Source: Firm-04 sp045627405
GTDB taxonomy: Bacteria > Bacillota > Clostridia > Oscillospirales > Ruminococcaceae
NCBI GenBank assembly: GCA_045627405.1
Contig: JAZQNP010000093.1
Coordinates: 1-64,000 of the forward strand
DNA length: 64,000 bases
Direction: 5' to 3'
The notes beneath the pieces were generated by a model, which worked only from the letters and a program-made list of their open reading frames with translations, was not told the origin of the DNA and made no database searches. The position numbers and the translations under genes are program-made. Shown piece after piece: positions 56,226-64,000 of the stretch. Every line of letters starts with the position of its first letter. Position 1 is the stretch's first letter.

Positions 56226-56657
56226 ATGTCCGCAAGGGGAGAATATCAGACAAAGCAGGGAGCACAGCTGCTGGAATATCTGAAATGTCATGCGGAGCGG
56301 CACATCACTGCGTCGGAGCTGCTGCACGCGCTTGCTGAGAACGGCACGCCGATGGGTGCGGCGACGGTCTATCGCAGACTGGAAAAGCTGGAAGCGCAGG
56401 GGCTTGTCCGCCGCTTTACGCTCGATGACCGCGGGAGTGCCTGCTGGCAGTATGCAGATCCGGATGCACCCGATGCAAACTGTCATGCGCACTTTCATCT
56501 GAAATGCACCTGCTGCGGAGAGCTGTTTCATCTCGACTGCGACCATTTGCAGGAGATCGCATCGCATGTGCAGTCCGACCACGGCTTTTCCATTGATCCC
56601 TCGCGCACGGTGTTTTACGGCATCTGTGCGCCTTGTGCAAAGAAAGGAATCACATGA
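56226..56657 (+). CDS. zur: Fur-family metal regulator, probably Zur
   Basis: The 143-residue protein has the winged-helix domain (TKQGAQLLEYLKCHAERHIT, then ASELLHALAENGTPMGAATV and YRRLEKLEAQGLVRR) and a metal-binding/dimer domain with two structural zinc CxxC pairs, CTCC and CAPC, plus the NCHAHFH metal-site segment. Its stop overlaps the znuA ATG by 4 bp, and a Fur-type box lies over the operon promoter. The context of a zinc ABC transporter makes Zur the best call over Fur or PerR. AAAGGAG precedes ATG 56226. Confidence 0.9.
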   Translation: MSARGEYQTKQGAQLLEYLKCHAERHITASELLHALAENGTPMGAATVYRRLEKLEAQGLVRRFTLDDRGSACWQYADPDAPDANCHAHFHLKCTCCGELFHLDCDHLQEIASHVQSDHGFSIDPSRTVFYGICAPCAKKGIT

Positions 56658-57604
56658 ACAGAAAACTTGCAAAAAAAATTGCCGCAATTGGTGCGGCACT
56701 GACGCTGAGTATGCCGATGCTGACAGCATGCGGCACAGCTTCCGGCGACGAGAAGCTGACGATTGTGACAACGGTGTATGCGACCTATGATCTTGCAAAG
56801 CAGCTGACGGCGGAATTTGATACGCCGGTCGATATAAAGCTCCTTCTGACGCCCGGCGGCGAGAGCCATTCCTATGAGCCGACGCCCTCGGATGCAGCGG
56901 CGATTCAGTCCTGCGACCTGTTTGTATATATCGGCGGCACTTCGGAGCAGTGGGCGGAGAAGATGATTGCATCTTCCCGCACGGATAAGGCAAATCTGCG
57001 CCTGTTTGACGCGGTCGATCTGCTCAGCGAAGAGGAGGTCGAGGGGATGCAGGCGGAGGAAGAAGAGGAAGAGGACGAATATGATGAACATATCTGGACT
57101 TCTCCGCTGAATGCCGATGCGATGGCGGATGCGATGCGTGCGGCGATCGGCAGTGCGGAGCCGGAGGAAGCCGCAGCCTGCGACGCTGCCTATGCGGAGC
57201 TGCATGAAACGCTGCTCTCGCTGGATGCTGAGGCAAGAGAGATCCGGCAGAACGCAAAGACAGACACGCTGATCTTTGCCGACCGGTTCCCGTTCCGGTA
57301 TTTCACCGCGTGCTATGACTGGAATTATTATGCAGCCTTTTCCGGATGCAGCAGCGATACGGATGCGTCCGCGGCAACGCTGTCGTTTCTCATCACCAAG
57401 GTGCAGGATTTGCAGATCGGCACGGTGTTCTATCTGGAAAATTCCTCGCAGAAAATCTCGGATGCCGTGTGTACGGCGACGGGTGCGGAAGCGGTCATGC
57501 TGCAATCGGGCAACAATGTCTCCGCAGAGGATTTTGCGGCGGAGAAGCATTATCAGGAAATCATCGCGGAGAATCTGTCCGCGATCAGAGAGGCAGTGAG
57601 CTGA
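56654..57604 (+). CDS. znuA: Zinc ABC transporter substrate-binding lipoprotein
   Basis: The 316-residue protein has a lipoprotein signal with lipobox LTAC. It belongs to the cluster A-I metal-binding family: VTTVYATYDLAKQLTAEF at the start, metal His in GGESHSYEPTPSD and in DEYDEHIWTSPLN, and DRFPFRYFTACYDWNYYAAF. A run of Glu residues (QAEEEEEEDEYDEH) stands where many zinc-binding proteins have a His-rich loop. It delivers zinc or a related divalent metal to ZnuBC. The ATG at 56654 is coupled to the zur stop; an earlier in-frame ATG is less likely. Confidence 0.93.
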   Translation: MNRKLAKKIAAIGAALTLSMPMLTACGTASGDEKLTIVTTVYATYDLAKQLTAEFDTPVDIKLLLTPGGESHSYEPTPSDAAAIQSCDLFVYIGGTSEQWAEKMIASSRTDKANLRLFDAVDLLSEEEVEGMQAEEEEEEDEYDEHIWTSPLNADAMADAMRAAIGSAEPEEAAACDAAYAELHETLLSLDAEAREIRQNAKTDTLIFADRFPFRYFTACYDWNYYAAFSGCSSDTDASAATLSFLITKVQDLQIGTVFYLENSSQKISDAVCTATGAEAVMLQSGNNVSAEDFAAEKHYQEIIAENLSAIREAVS

Positions 57605-57607
57605 GCT

Positions 57608-58405
57608 ATGGCATATATCACCTGTGACAATATTACGCTGCGGTATGAATCGCTGATTGTGCAGGAGCATCTGAGCTTTACGGTCGAACAGGGCGATTAT
57701 CTCTGTATTGTCGGAGAAAACGGATCCGGCAAATCCACACTGATGAAATGTCTGCTCGGTCTGAAAGCGGTGGATTCCGGCACGCTGACCTTCGGTGACG
57801 GATTGAAGCGCAATGAGATCGGGTATCTGCCGCAGCAGAGCCAGATTCAGCGGAGCTTTCCGGCATCGGTGCGCGAGGTTGTGCTTTCGGGCTGCCTCAA
57901 CGGGCATACCATCCACCCGTTTTACACAAAGGCGGACAAAGCCCGCGCCGAGGAGCAGATGTCATGTATGAACATCACGCAGCTTGCCGACCGCAGTTAC
58001 AGAGAATTATCGGGCGGACAGCAGCAGAGAGTGCTGCTTGCCCGCGCGCTCTGCGCAACAAAAAAGCTGCTTCTGCTGGACGAGCCGCTGACGGGTCTGG
58101 ACCCGCTGGTTGCGACGGAATTGTACAGCATCTTGCAGCATATTCACGATGAACACGGCATTACGGTGATCATGGTGACGCATGATGTCGAATGTGCGGT
58201 GCGTCATGCCAAAACGATTCTGCACATCGGCAAAGAAGAGAGCTTCTTCGGGAGCAGTGCCGCCTATGCGCAGAGCGCAGTCGGACGGCGGTTCCTCGGT
58301 GAGAGCATCACACCGGAGCACTGTGCGGGTTGTGTGCATTATCATACCGAGGCGTGTGACTGCGAAGCGCACCGGCATGCCAAGGAGGAGGTGTGCGCGT
58401 CATGA
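57608..58405 (+). CDS. znuC: Zinc ABC transporter ATP-binding protein with Cys/His tail
   Basis: The 265-residue ATPase has Walker A GENGSGKST, the signature LSGGQQQR, Walker B LLLLDEPLTGLD and the switch His in MVTHD. Its last 30 residues are rich in Cys and His (EHCAGCVHYHTEACDCEAHR, then HAKEEVC), a possible metal-binding tail not needed for ATPase function. It starts 3 bp after the znuA stop, and its own stop overlaps the znuB ATG by 4 bp. It provides energy for metal import. Confidence 0.94.
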   Translation: MAYITCDNITLRYESLIVQEHLSFTVEQGDYLCIVGENGSGKSTLMKCLLGLKAVDSGTLTFGDGLKRNEIGYLPQQSQIQRSFPASVREVVLSGCLNGHTIHPFYTKADKARAEEQMSCMNITQLADRSYRELSGGQQQRVLLARALCATKKLLLLDEPLTGLDPLVATELYSILQHIHDEHGITVIMVTHDVECAVRHAKTILHIGKEESFFGSSAAYAQSAVGRRFLGESITPEHCAGCVHYHTEACDCEAHRHAKEEVCAS

Positions 58406-59226
58406 ATGATCTTTCTGTGATTCTGACGCCGGAATACATCTCGGTGATTCTGCTGCCTGCGCTGATCGCCGGCATTGCCGTCAGTCTGTGCGCGAGTCTG
58501 CTCGGCGTGAGCCTTGTGCTGAAACGCTGCTCTATGATCGGGGACGGCTTGTCGCATGTCGGCTACGGTACGCTCTGCATCGCGGTTGCGATGGGCTGGG
58601 CACCGATGCAGGTGACGATTCCGGTTGTGATCCTGTGTGCTTACATTCTGCTGCGGCTCTCCGAGAACAGCCGCCTCGGCGGTGACACTGCCATTGCACT
58701 GTTTTCGACCTCTGCGCTGGCACTCGGCATTCTGGTTTCGTCGAAGGCGAATCTCACCACGGATGTCAGCCATTACATGTTCGGCAGCATTCTTGCGATG
58801 ACCAAGAGTGATGTGATTTTCAGCGTGATTCTGAGCATCTGCGTGCTGCTCACATACCTGCTGTTTTATGACAAGATCTTTGCCGTGACCTTCGATGAGA
58901 ATTTTGCGCGTGCAACGGGACTGAATGTGCGCTTTTACAATCTGCTGATTGCGGTGCTGACGGCGGTCACGGTTGTGCTGGGCATGATGATGATGGGCGC
59001 GCTGCTGATTTCCAGCCTGATGATTTTTCCGGCGGTCACTGCGATGCGCCTCTGCAAACGCTTCCGTGGTGTGGTGCTGGCATCGGTCATCATTTCGGTG
59101 AGCTGTTTTCTGCTCGGACTGCTGCTCTCTCTTTGGATGGATGCGGCAGTCGGTGCGAGTGTCATCCTCATGAATCTTGCGGTGTTTGCGGCGGTGTCGC
59201 TTTTGAAGCTGAAAGACCGCCGCTGA
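58402..59226 (+). CDS. znuB: Zinc ABC transporter permease
   Basis: The 274-residue protein has about eight hydrophobic segments and the ABC-3 permease patterns SLLGVSLVLKRCSMIGDGLS HVG (split here for length), LTTDVSHYMFGSILAM, VTFDENFARATGLNV and MMMGALLISSLMIFPA. Its 3' end overlaps the 3' end of the convergent DUF2809-like gene by 59 bp. It completes the zur-znuACB operon; no terminator was seen between the two genes. Confidence 0.94.
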   Translation: MNDLSVILTPEYISVILLPALIAGIAVSLCASLLGVSLVLKRCSMIGDGLSHVGYGTLCIAVAMGWAPMQVTIPVVILCAYILLRLSENSRLGGDTAIALFSTSALALGILVSSKANLTTDVSHYMFGSILAMTKSDVIFSVILSICVLLTYLLFYDKIFAVTFDENFARATGLNVRFYNLLIAVLTAVTVVLGMMMMGALLISSLMIFPAVTAMRLCKRFRGVVLASVIISVSCFLLGLLLSLWMDAAVGASVILMNLAVFAAVSLLKLKDRR

Positions 59227-59608
59227 GGATGCGGCGCAGATGCAGTTCTGCAAGGAAGCAGGGCAGGATGCCCGCGGCATAGCAGAGCAGATCGCTGAAC
59301 GAAAAGCCGGTGCCGATGATGATGCGCAGCAGCCGGTTTGTGATGTGAAACCGGTCACAAAAGCCCCAGAGCTGCAAGCATTCCACACAACATGCAAACA
59401 GCAAAAGCCCCGTCGGGAGCAGCCATCCCGCACGGGGCTTTTCCGGCGATACCGTGCGAAAGAGCGTATAGAGCAGCATGACGACCAGTACATCTCCGAG
59501 TGAATTGCGCACAAAGCCGTGTGCAAACATTCCGATGAGAATTTCAATGCTAAGCAGCAGCAGGGAAGCGATTCCCATGCAGAGCCGGATGCGGTTTCGC
59601 TGAGCCAT
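59168..59608 (-). CDS. DUF2809/VanZ-like small membrane protein
   Basis: The 146-residue protein has about four membrane segments and the pattern FVRNSLGDVLVVMLLYTLFR, CCVECLQLWGF and IIGTGFSFSDLLCYAAGIL, matching DUF2809 proteins, which are related to VanZ. Function unknown. AAAGGAG precedes ATG 59608; upstream in-frame residues are excluded. It is the last gene of a minus-strand cluster and overlaps znuB antisense at its end. Confidence 0.8.
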   Translation of the reverse strand: MAQRNRIRLCMGIASLLLLSIEILIGMFAHGFVRNSLGDVLVVMLLYTLFRTVSPEKPRAGWLLPTGLLLFACCVECLQLWGFCDRFHITNRLLRIIIGTGFSFSDLLCYAAGILPCFLAELHLRRILSGGLSASKATPPQTPQDS

Positions 59609-59688
59609 AGGTGCTCCTTTCGTCAGATGACAACGCGTTTTTGTCATCCCCCGCTTTTTGCTCGGTTCACGCATGGCGGCACCTCCTC

Positions 59689-60105
59689 TTATTTCCAGAT
59701 GTCATAGTCAAAACTGTCGATATAATCCGGCGTATCAATATTTTGTCCGATTGTATCGGATGCGCGAAAGAAACCGACCTGCTCCATGATGCCGGATACA
59801 TAATATTCCGCGATATAATCTTCTGTATCGGTCAGCGTATACACGCGATCATCGGTGTCGCCGCCGAGATAGCCGGCGCAGGCAGCGATCATGCTGTCCC
59901 TGACCGTCTTACCCTGTGTGCCGTAGAACACATACTCTCTGTCGCCGTACAGCACCGTTTTGTAGGTATCCTCCGGATCGTTCGGGTTGACATAGGTTCC
60001 TGTTTGCAGTTCCGGAAAATCCTCCGGCTTGTCATAGAGTTTTGAACTGCCGCAGCCGGTCAGAAGCAGGCAGCAGAGTGCAGGAATGCAGTACGTTTTT
60101 TTCAT
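59689..60105 (-). CDS. Small lipoprotein of unknown function
   Basis: The 138-residue protein has a lipoprotein signal with lipobox LTGC (Cys near residue 18), followed by an acidic, Tyr-rich soluble domain (EDFPELQTGTYVNPNDPEDT, DREYVFYGTQGKTVRD, DYIAEYYVSG). Its ATG overlaps the stop of the upstream DUF4173-type gene by 4 bp, so the two are translated together. I do not recognise the family. Confidence 0.75.
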   Translation of the reverse strand: MKKTYCIPALCCLLLTGCGSSKLYDKPEDFPELQTGTYVNPNDPEDTYKTVLYGDREYVFYGTQGKTVRDSMIAACAGYLGGDTDDRVYTLTDTEDYIAEYYVSGIMEQVGFFRASDTIGQNIDTPDYIDSFDYDIWK

Positions 60106-61691
60106 TTGGATGCCCCTGTTTTCAGAAGGATTTGTGAGGAGAGATTCCAGCTCTGATCGGGATGTGCATCCAGATCGGCAAGCCGCTTCGCTGTTTTATC
60201 AGCGAAATATTCCGTTTTGTCCGCGCTTGCGACCGCCTCCGGATGTGCCAGCAGTACAGCATACGCATCGTCGGAAAGCTGACAGAGCATCGGAACATCC
60301 AGCTCTTTGAGCGTGCCGTTTTCATAGCGCGAGATGTTGTACTCTGCAATCAGCGCATCCGGACGCGAGAAGCACAGTGCGCCGAACATCACGATGAACA
60401 CGGCGGTCAGTACGGCGGCAGTCGGGAGCTTTTGCACAAACTGCCGCACGATCAGCACGGTGAACACCACCGCCAGCAGCACCATGAACCATGCTGTGTA
60501 AAGGCGCAGGCGTGTCAGACCGTAGGCGTCGATATAAAGTACCATTTTTGCGAGTGCGGTTGCGATGATAAACAGCGTGAAGCCGCAGAGCAGCGTGACA
60601 TAGAATGTCAGAGCTTTCGGGCGTTCTTTTCCGCCCTTTGCAGCACAGCCGTTCAGCACCAGCAGCACCAGCAGATTGATGACTGCGATGGCACACAGCT
60701 CAAAGAAGCCGCGTCTTGCGTAGTCGGAATAGATCATATTGTTGTCGGGCAGTCTTCCGGCGAATGCGGAGAGGAAATAGTTGGTCTGTGTGCAGACGTA
60801 GAGGAGATAGAGCAGGCAGATCGGCGTGACACCGGCGTACAGACCGACATTCGGGATGATGCGCAGCATTTGAAGATGAGCTGCATGTGTTTCGTCGGAG
60901 CGCAGCGGATTGTCTTTGCGTTTTCCGCCGGAAAAGAGCATGCCGAAAAACCAGAACCCGATCGGAATGCCGAAGAGCAGCTCTGCGGCAATCGCGATGA
61001 CATCGTCTGAGAGCAGCCTGCCGATTTTCCGAAAGATTTCTTCCACTGCGGAATCGGCACTTGCGAGCAGAATGCCAACAATGACTGTCAGCGGCACGGT
61101 AATGAGCAATCCGAGGAGAACCGTGCGCGCGGTTTTGGCGGACTCTGATTTTTTGACGGACGCGGAGATTGCCGCAGGTGCAGCCGGAAATTCGGCAAAG
61201 GATTCTACGGCAAAGGTATCAGTGAGATCAAGCGGGAAGAACCGTGTGACGAATGCTGTGCCGTTGCATACTGCGTGTACCCACCAGACCTGCGCTGTGA
61301 CGAGAAAGACAAAGCAAAGCCCGTGCAGCAGCGCGCTTGCCGTCAGGGAAAACACCGCGCTGAATGCGCAGATCATCGCGCCGAGTATCCAGTGTGAAAC
61401 AGTCGGCTTGCAGCCGCATTTGCGGACGTATACCGCGCAGACGCAGAACACCAGCAGGAACACGCCGGTTGTGACAAAGCCGTCGGCATAGACCGTGACA
61501 TAGCGCATGAACAGAAAACCGAGAAGTATAGAAAGCCATGCAAATACACTGTCGTGCTTGCGGAATGTGCGCCGCGGCTTGACGACAGGCTGTGCATACG
61601 GAGAGTAGAACGGGGGATCTGCCGGCGGAGGAAATGTCTGCACCGGCGGAATTACGGGTGTCGGATTTTGATTCAGCTCAGGATTGACCAT
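60102..61691 (-). CDS. DUF4173-type polytopic membrane protein
   Basis: The 529-residue protein has a Pro-rich cytosolic N terminus (QNPTPVIPPVQTFPPPADPP), about twelve hydrophobic segments, and a soluble C-terminal part (ARPDALIAEYNISRYENGTL, AHPEAVASADKTEYFADKTA). The AEYNISRYENG motif with preceding spans fits DUF4173 proteins of Firmicutes; no function is known. AAAGGGAG precedes ATG 61691. It lies between a small membrane protein (28 bp) and a lipoprotein (4-bp overlap). Confidence 0.8.
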   Translation of the reverse strand: MVNPELNQNPTPVIPPVQTFPPPADPPFYSPYAQPVVKPRRTFRKHDSVFAWLSILLGFLFMRYVTVYADGFVTTGVFLLVFCVCAVYVRKCGCKPTVSHWILGAMICAFSAVFSLTASALLHGLCFVFLVTAQVWWVHAVCNGTAFVTRFFPLDLTDTFAVESFAEFPAAPAAISASVKKSESAKTARTVLLGLLITVPLTVIVGILLASADSAVEEIFRKIGRLLSDDVIAIAAELLFGIPIGFWFFGMLFSGGKRKDNPLRSDETHAAHLQMLRIIPNVGLYAGVTPICLLYLLYVCTQTNYFLSAFAGRLPDNNMIYSDYARRGFFELCAIAVINLLVLLVLNGCAAKGGKERPKALTFYVTLLCGFTLFIIATALAKMVLYIDAYGLTRLRLYTAWFMVLLAVVFTVLIVRQFVQKLPTAAVLTAVFIVMFGALCFSRPDALIAEYNISRYENGTLKELDVPMLCQLSDDAYAVLLAHPEAVASADKTEYFADKTAKRLADLDAHPDQSWNLSSQILLKTGASK

Positions 61692-61719
61692 AAAATACGC
61701 TCCCTTTCTTTTTATCGTT

Positions 61720-61950
61720 TTATCGTTGCGCGGGGAAATCTGCAAGACCTGAGAGGAGCCATGCAAAGATTACCTGCACCGCCAAATAGCTGATGAGATA
61801 GCGCGTGCGCAGCTTTGCAGGATCGGGCATTGTATCGTCCGTTCCGTGCGCCCATCGCTCATTTTTCAGGTGTATATGCAGGCGATACACACCGTACCAT
61901 ATTGCCGCAGCGATGCCGGCATAGATGAGGAGGAACAGCAAAAAATCCAT
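61720..61950 (-). CDS. Small two-span membrane protein
   Basis: The 76-residue protein has a hydrophobic N terminus (MDFLLFLLIYAGIAAAIWYG), a short basic/acidic middle (HLKNERWAHGTDDTMPDPAK) and a second span (YLISYLAVQVIFAWLLSGLA). AAAGGAG precedes the ATG. It sits between the HTH gene (18 bp) and the DUF4173-type gene (28 bp) in one operon. Family not recognised. Confidence 0.72.
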   Translation of the reverse strand: MDFLLFLLIYAGIAAAIWYGVYRLHIHLKNERWAHGTDDTMPDPAKLRTRYLISYLAVQVIFAWLLSGLADFPAQR

Positions 61951-61968
61951 TTCCGGCTCCTTTCGCGG

Positions 61969-62178
61969 TCAGTCGTCCTTTACATATTCGAGCACATCCC
62001 CCGGCTGACAGTCCAGCTCACGGCAGATAGCTTCCAGTGTGGAGAAGCGGACGGCTTTCGCCTTGTTGTTTTTGAGGATGGACAGATTTGCCGGCGTGAT
62101 GTCCACACGCTCTGCAAGATCCCCTGCGGAGATCTTCCGCTTTGCCATCATGACATCGAGATTGACTACAATCGGCAT
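61969..62178 (-). CDS. Small XRE-family regulator (YozG-like)
   Basis: The 69-residue protein is a compact HTH: MPIVVNLDVMMAKRKISAGD, LAERVDITPANLSILKNNKA and FSTLEAICRELDCQPGDVLE. This YozG-like type is nearly always found next to a DUF2975 membrane protein, as here (16 bp apart). AAAGGAGCGG precedes ATG 62178; 11 upstream in-frame residues are excluded. It probably represses its own operon. Confidence 0.88.
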   Translation of the reverse strand: MPIVVNLDVMMAKRKISAGDLAERVDITPANLSILKNNKAKAVRFSTLEAICRELDCQPGDVLEYVKDD

Positions 62179-62194
62179 GGTATCTCCGCTCCTT

Positions 62195-62647
62195 TCAGAT
62201 GGTATAGTCATGTTCTTCGCGCAGCTCCACGGCAGACGCGAGCAGGTTTTTCATTACACGCAGAATCAGACCGGCAAACGCCGCGATGAATGCGACGAAA
62301 AATGCCAGCAGCCGCCAGTAGGTCAGCACCAGCCAGATCACGGCGATTGCAAAGCAGCACCACGAGATTATGCGAAAGCAGTGTACATTCGCTTCGACAA
62401 ACACCTGCTCCCTTGCGATGTTCCGGAGCATTTTGTACAGCATAAAGACCGCTGCAATGCCGATCAGATCGGAGAGATAGAGCGCGATGTTCAGCACGAG
62501 CCGGATCGGCTCCTGTCCGGATACGGCATCATACCATTCGGTTATGATCGGGATGCAGAAGAGCATTGCCGCCGCCAGCACCAGCACGACGACAGTCAGC
62601 GTGCGCGAGAGCAGCAGAGATTTGTCAGAGGTCCATTTCTGTTTCAT
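62195..62647 (-). CDS. DUF2975 membrane protein
   Basis: The 150-residue protein has four hydrophobic segments and the DUF2975 pattern LYLSDLIGIAAVFMLYKMLR, then NIAREQVFVEANVHCFRIIS. It is the first gene of the cluster and forms the standard DUF2975-HTH pair with the next gene. The biochemical role is unknown. AAAGGAG precedes ATG 62647; promoter at 62684-62712. Confidence 0.87.
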   Translation of the reverse strand: MKQKWTSDKSLLLSRTLTVVVLVLAAAMLFCIPIITEWYDAVSGQEPIRLVLNIALYLSDLIGIAAVFMLYKMLRNIAREQVFVEANVHCFRIISWCCFAIAVIWLVLTYWRLLAFFVAFIAAFAGLILRVMKNLLASAVELREEHDYTI

Positions 62648-62683
62648 GGGTGATGCACTCCTTTGTTGTTTGTTTCTGCATCC

Positions 62684-62712
62684 AGTATAGCACATAAAAT
62701 TCTGTTTGTCAA
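62684..62712 (-). promoter_or_regulatory. Promoter of the DUF2975/HTH operon
   Basis: Minus strand: TTGACA (62707-62712), 17 bp, TATACT (62684-62689) with an extended TG. Just upstream (62720-62765) ATCGAAAA or its variants recur three times in AT-rich DNA, possible regulator sites. Confidence 0.75.
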
Positions 62713-62815
62713 TAGTTTTTTATCGAAAAACAATATAATTTTTCCGAAAATCGAAAATAATCGATTGGAAGCTGTCCGACGCACGGCGAAAACAGACGCA
62801 GATGCGCGGAAACAG

Positions 62816-62844
62816 TTGCAAAATCCGCAAAAATGTGGTATACT
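62816..62844 (+). promoter_or_regulatory. Promoter of glgP
   Basis: TTGCAA (62816-62821), 17 bp, TATACT (62839-62844) with an extended TG. Confidence 0.75.
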
Positions 62845-62882
62845 CTATGGTACAGATCAATTTGATTTCGGAGGACATGTAT

Positions 62883-64000
62883 ATGAATCAGGCAGAAACC
62901 ATCCTGCGCAGTGCGGAAGCGGCACTGGGCGTTCCTGCGGCAGAGGCGGAGGTGCATGCGCTGCACAATGCACTCGGCGCGGCTGTCTGTGCGGACATTC
63001 TTCCGCACTGGAATGCCTGCCGCGCGGCGCATCTCGCAAACCGCCGCGTCTGCTATTTTTCGATGGAATTTCTGATGGGCAGAGCGGTCTACAACAATCT
63101 CTACTGTCTCGGTCTGCTGAATGATATGGAGCAGGCGATGCAGAATGCGGGCACATCGCTGACTGTGTTCGAGGATATTGAGGATGCCGCGCTCGGAAAC
63201 GGCGGTCTTGGCAGACTTGCCGCCTGCTTCCTTGACAGTGCTGCGACACTGGCACTGCCGGTTGACGGCTACGGCATCCGCTATCAATACGGTTTGTTCA
63301 AGCAGCGCATCGAGGACGGAAGACAGACCGAAACCGGTGACGACTGGCAGCGGTTCGGAGATCCGTGGAGCATCCGCTGTGAGGCAGACGCCGTGACCGT
63401 CCGGTTCCGCGGACAGACGGTGCGCGCCGTGCCGTACGACATGCCGATCATCGGCTATCCGCAGTCTGCGGATGCAAAGCCGCACATCGGGACGCTGCGT
63501 CTGTGGCAGGCGGAACCGGTGCAGGCATTTGATTTTGATCTGTTCAATGCGCAGAATTATACGGCGGCATCGGCAGAAACAATTGCCGCAGCGGATATTT
63601 CCCGCTGCCTTTATCCCAATGACGATACCCGCGCGGGCAAGGCACTGCGCTTGAAGCAGCAGTATTTCTTCTGTGCGGCATCGCTTGCGGACTGCCTGAA
63701 AAAGCACAAAGCGCAGTTCGGAACGCTGGATACGCTGCCGGAGCATCTTGCCGTGCAGCTCAACGACACGCATCCGGTCATTTCGATTCCGGAGCTGATC
63801 CGCCTGCTTGAAGCAGAGGGCTATTCCTTTGCGGACGCACTCGGCATGGCAAAGAGGATTTTCTCCTACACAAACCACACGATCATGCAGGAAGCACTGG
63901 AAAAATGGGACTGCGATCTCGTGGAGGAGCTGCTGCCGGAGATCTATGCGATCATTCTGCAAATCTCGGAGCAGCTTTTGGAGGAACTGTACGCAAAGGA
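62883..64000 (+). CDS. glgP: Glycogen/alpha-glucan phosphorylase, N-terminal part (cut by window edge)
   Basis: The frame is open from ATG 62883 to the end of the window (372 codons). GlgP releases glucose 1-phosphate from alpha-1,4-glucans. The protein shows RVCYFSMEFLMGRAVYNNLY, EDIEDAALGNGGLGRLAACF, DGYGIRYQYGLFKQRIEDGR, the AQNYTAASAETIA segment with NDDTRAGKALRLKQQYFF, and LNDTHPVISIPELIRLL. These match the first half of family GT35; the PLP-lysine region lies beyond the window. GGAGGA precedes the ATG and a consensus promoter lies upstream. Its first residues are shorter than in some homologues. Confidence 0.95.
   Translation, partial: MNQAETILRSAEAALGVPAAEAEVHALHNALGAAVCADILPHWNACRAAHLANRRVCYFSMEFLMGRAVYNNLYCLGLLNDMEQAMQNAGTSLTVFEDIEDAALGNGGLGRLAACFLDSAATLALPVDGYGIRYQYGLFKQRIEDGRQTETGDDWQRFGDPWSIRCEADAVTVRFRGQTVRAVPYDMPIIGYPQSADAKPHIGTLRLWQAEPVQAFDFDLFNAQNYTAASAETIAAADISRCLYPNDDTRAGKALRLKQQYFFCAASLADCLKKHKAQFGTLDTLPEHLAVQLNDTHPVISIPELIRLLEAEGYSFADALGMAKRIFSYTNHTIMQEALEKWDCDLVEELLPEIYAIILQISEQLLEELYAK

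Noticed and set aside
55974..56993. Minus-strand frame of 339 codons over zur and znuA
   Set aside because: Shadow of two plus-strand genes with clear metal-regulator and lipoprotein features.

Overview
The window looks like a chromosome segment of a Gram-positive, spore-lineage gut or rumen Clostridia member, most likely a Ruminococcus-type Oscillospiraceae. This is inferred from a secreted GH5 cellulase with a type I dockerin and Thr-rich linker, Spo0A and SpoVAC, an IspH-ribosomal S1 fusion, split transketolase, Thr-rich cell-surface linkers, AGGAGG ribosome sites and a fairly GC-rich background. No rRNA, tRNA, CRISPR array or complete insertion sequence was seen. One gene is cut by the left edge (1-108) and one by the right edge (glgP, 62883 onward).

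Layout. 0-5 kb: a VanZ-like/Ltp-repeat pair divergent from an XRE regulator, then pyrB (with a PyrI-like zinc tail) and asnB. 5-7.1 kb: a decayed stretch abutting the 3' end of guaA, then guaA. 7.2-12.7 kb: a BspA-like surface protein, an XRE regulator with paired operators, deoB and an EF-G paralogue lacking the catalytic His. 12.9-15.6 kb: a four-gene 2-oxoacid:ferredoxin oxidoreductase operon. 15.6-16.3 kb: a toxin-antitoxin module between two identical 33-bp terminator copies. 16.3-20.9 kb: trpB-like gene, FGGY kinase, araD-like epimerase, flavin reductase. 20.9-26 kb: membrane protein, spo0A, second flavin reductase, GH5-dockerin cellulase, spoVAC. 26-33.8 kb: VanY-type carboxypeptidase, purA, then M16-M16-lgt-folD. 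33.8-41.6 kb: membrane protein, a VanY-fold protein without metal ligands, pspA, galE, a MurL-like epimerase, split transketolase, and a divergent XRE/TM2 pair. 41.8-48 kb: orphan sodium-pump decarboxylase gamma and beta subunits, a lipoprotein, and a VWA/solute-binding operon with two paralogous helical proteins. 48.1-54.3 kb: ispH-rpsA fusion, dacF-like carboxypeptidase and two tandem zinc-ribbon membrane paralogues. 54.4-55.9 kb: an AT-rich island with two secreted proteins sharing a 47-residue domain. 56-59.2 kb: a Zur/Znu zinc-uptake operon with a Fur-family box. 59.2-62.7 kb: a membrane-protein operon led by a DUF2975/HTH pair. 62.9-64 kb: glgP.

Themes. Vegetative promoters are very uniform: TTGaca-like -35, exactly 17 bp, TATAAT, usually with TG one base before the -10. 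Small XRE regulators repeatedly sit beside small membrane or surface genes with visible palindromic operators. The best candidates for something undescribed are the AT-rich secreted pair (54.7-55.9 kb), the VWA operon (44.7-48 kb), the twin zinc-ribbon membrane proteins (51.7-54.3 kb) and the repeat-flanked toxin-antitoxin cassette. All identifications come from reading the sequence; no database search was run.
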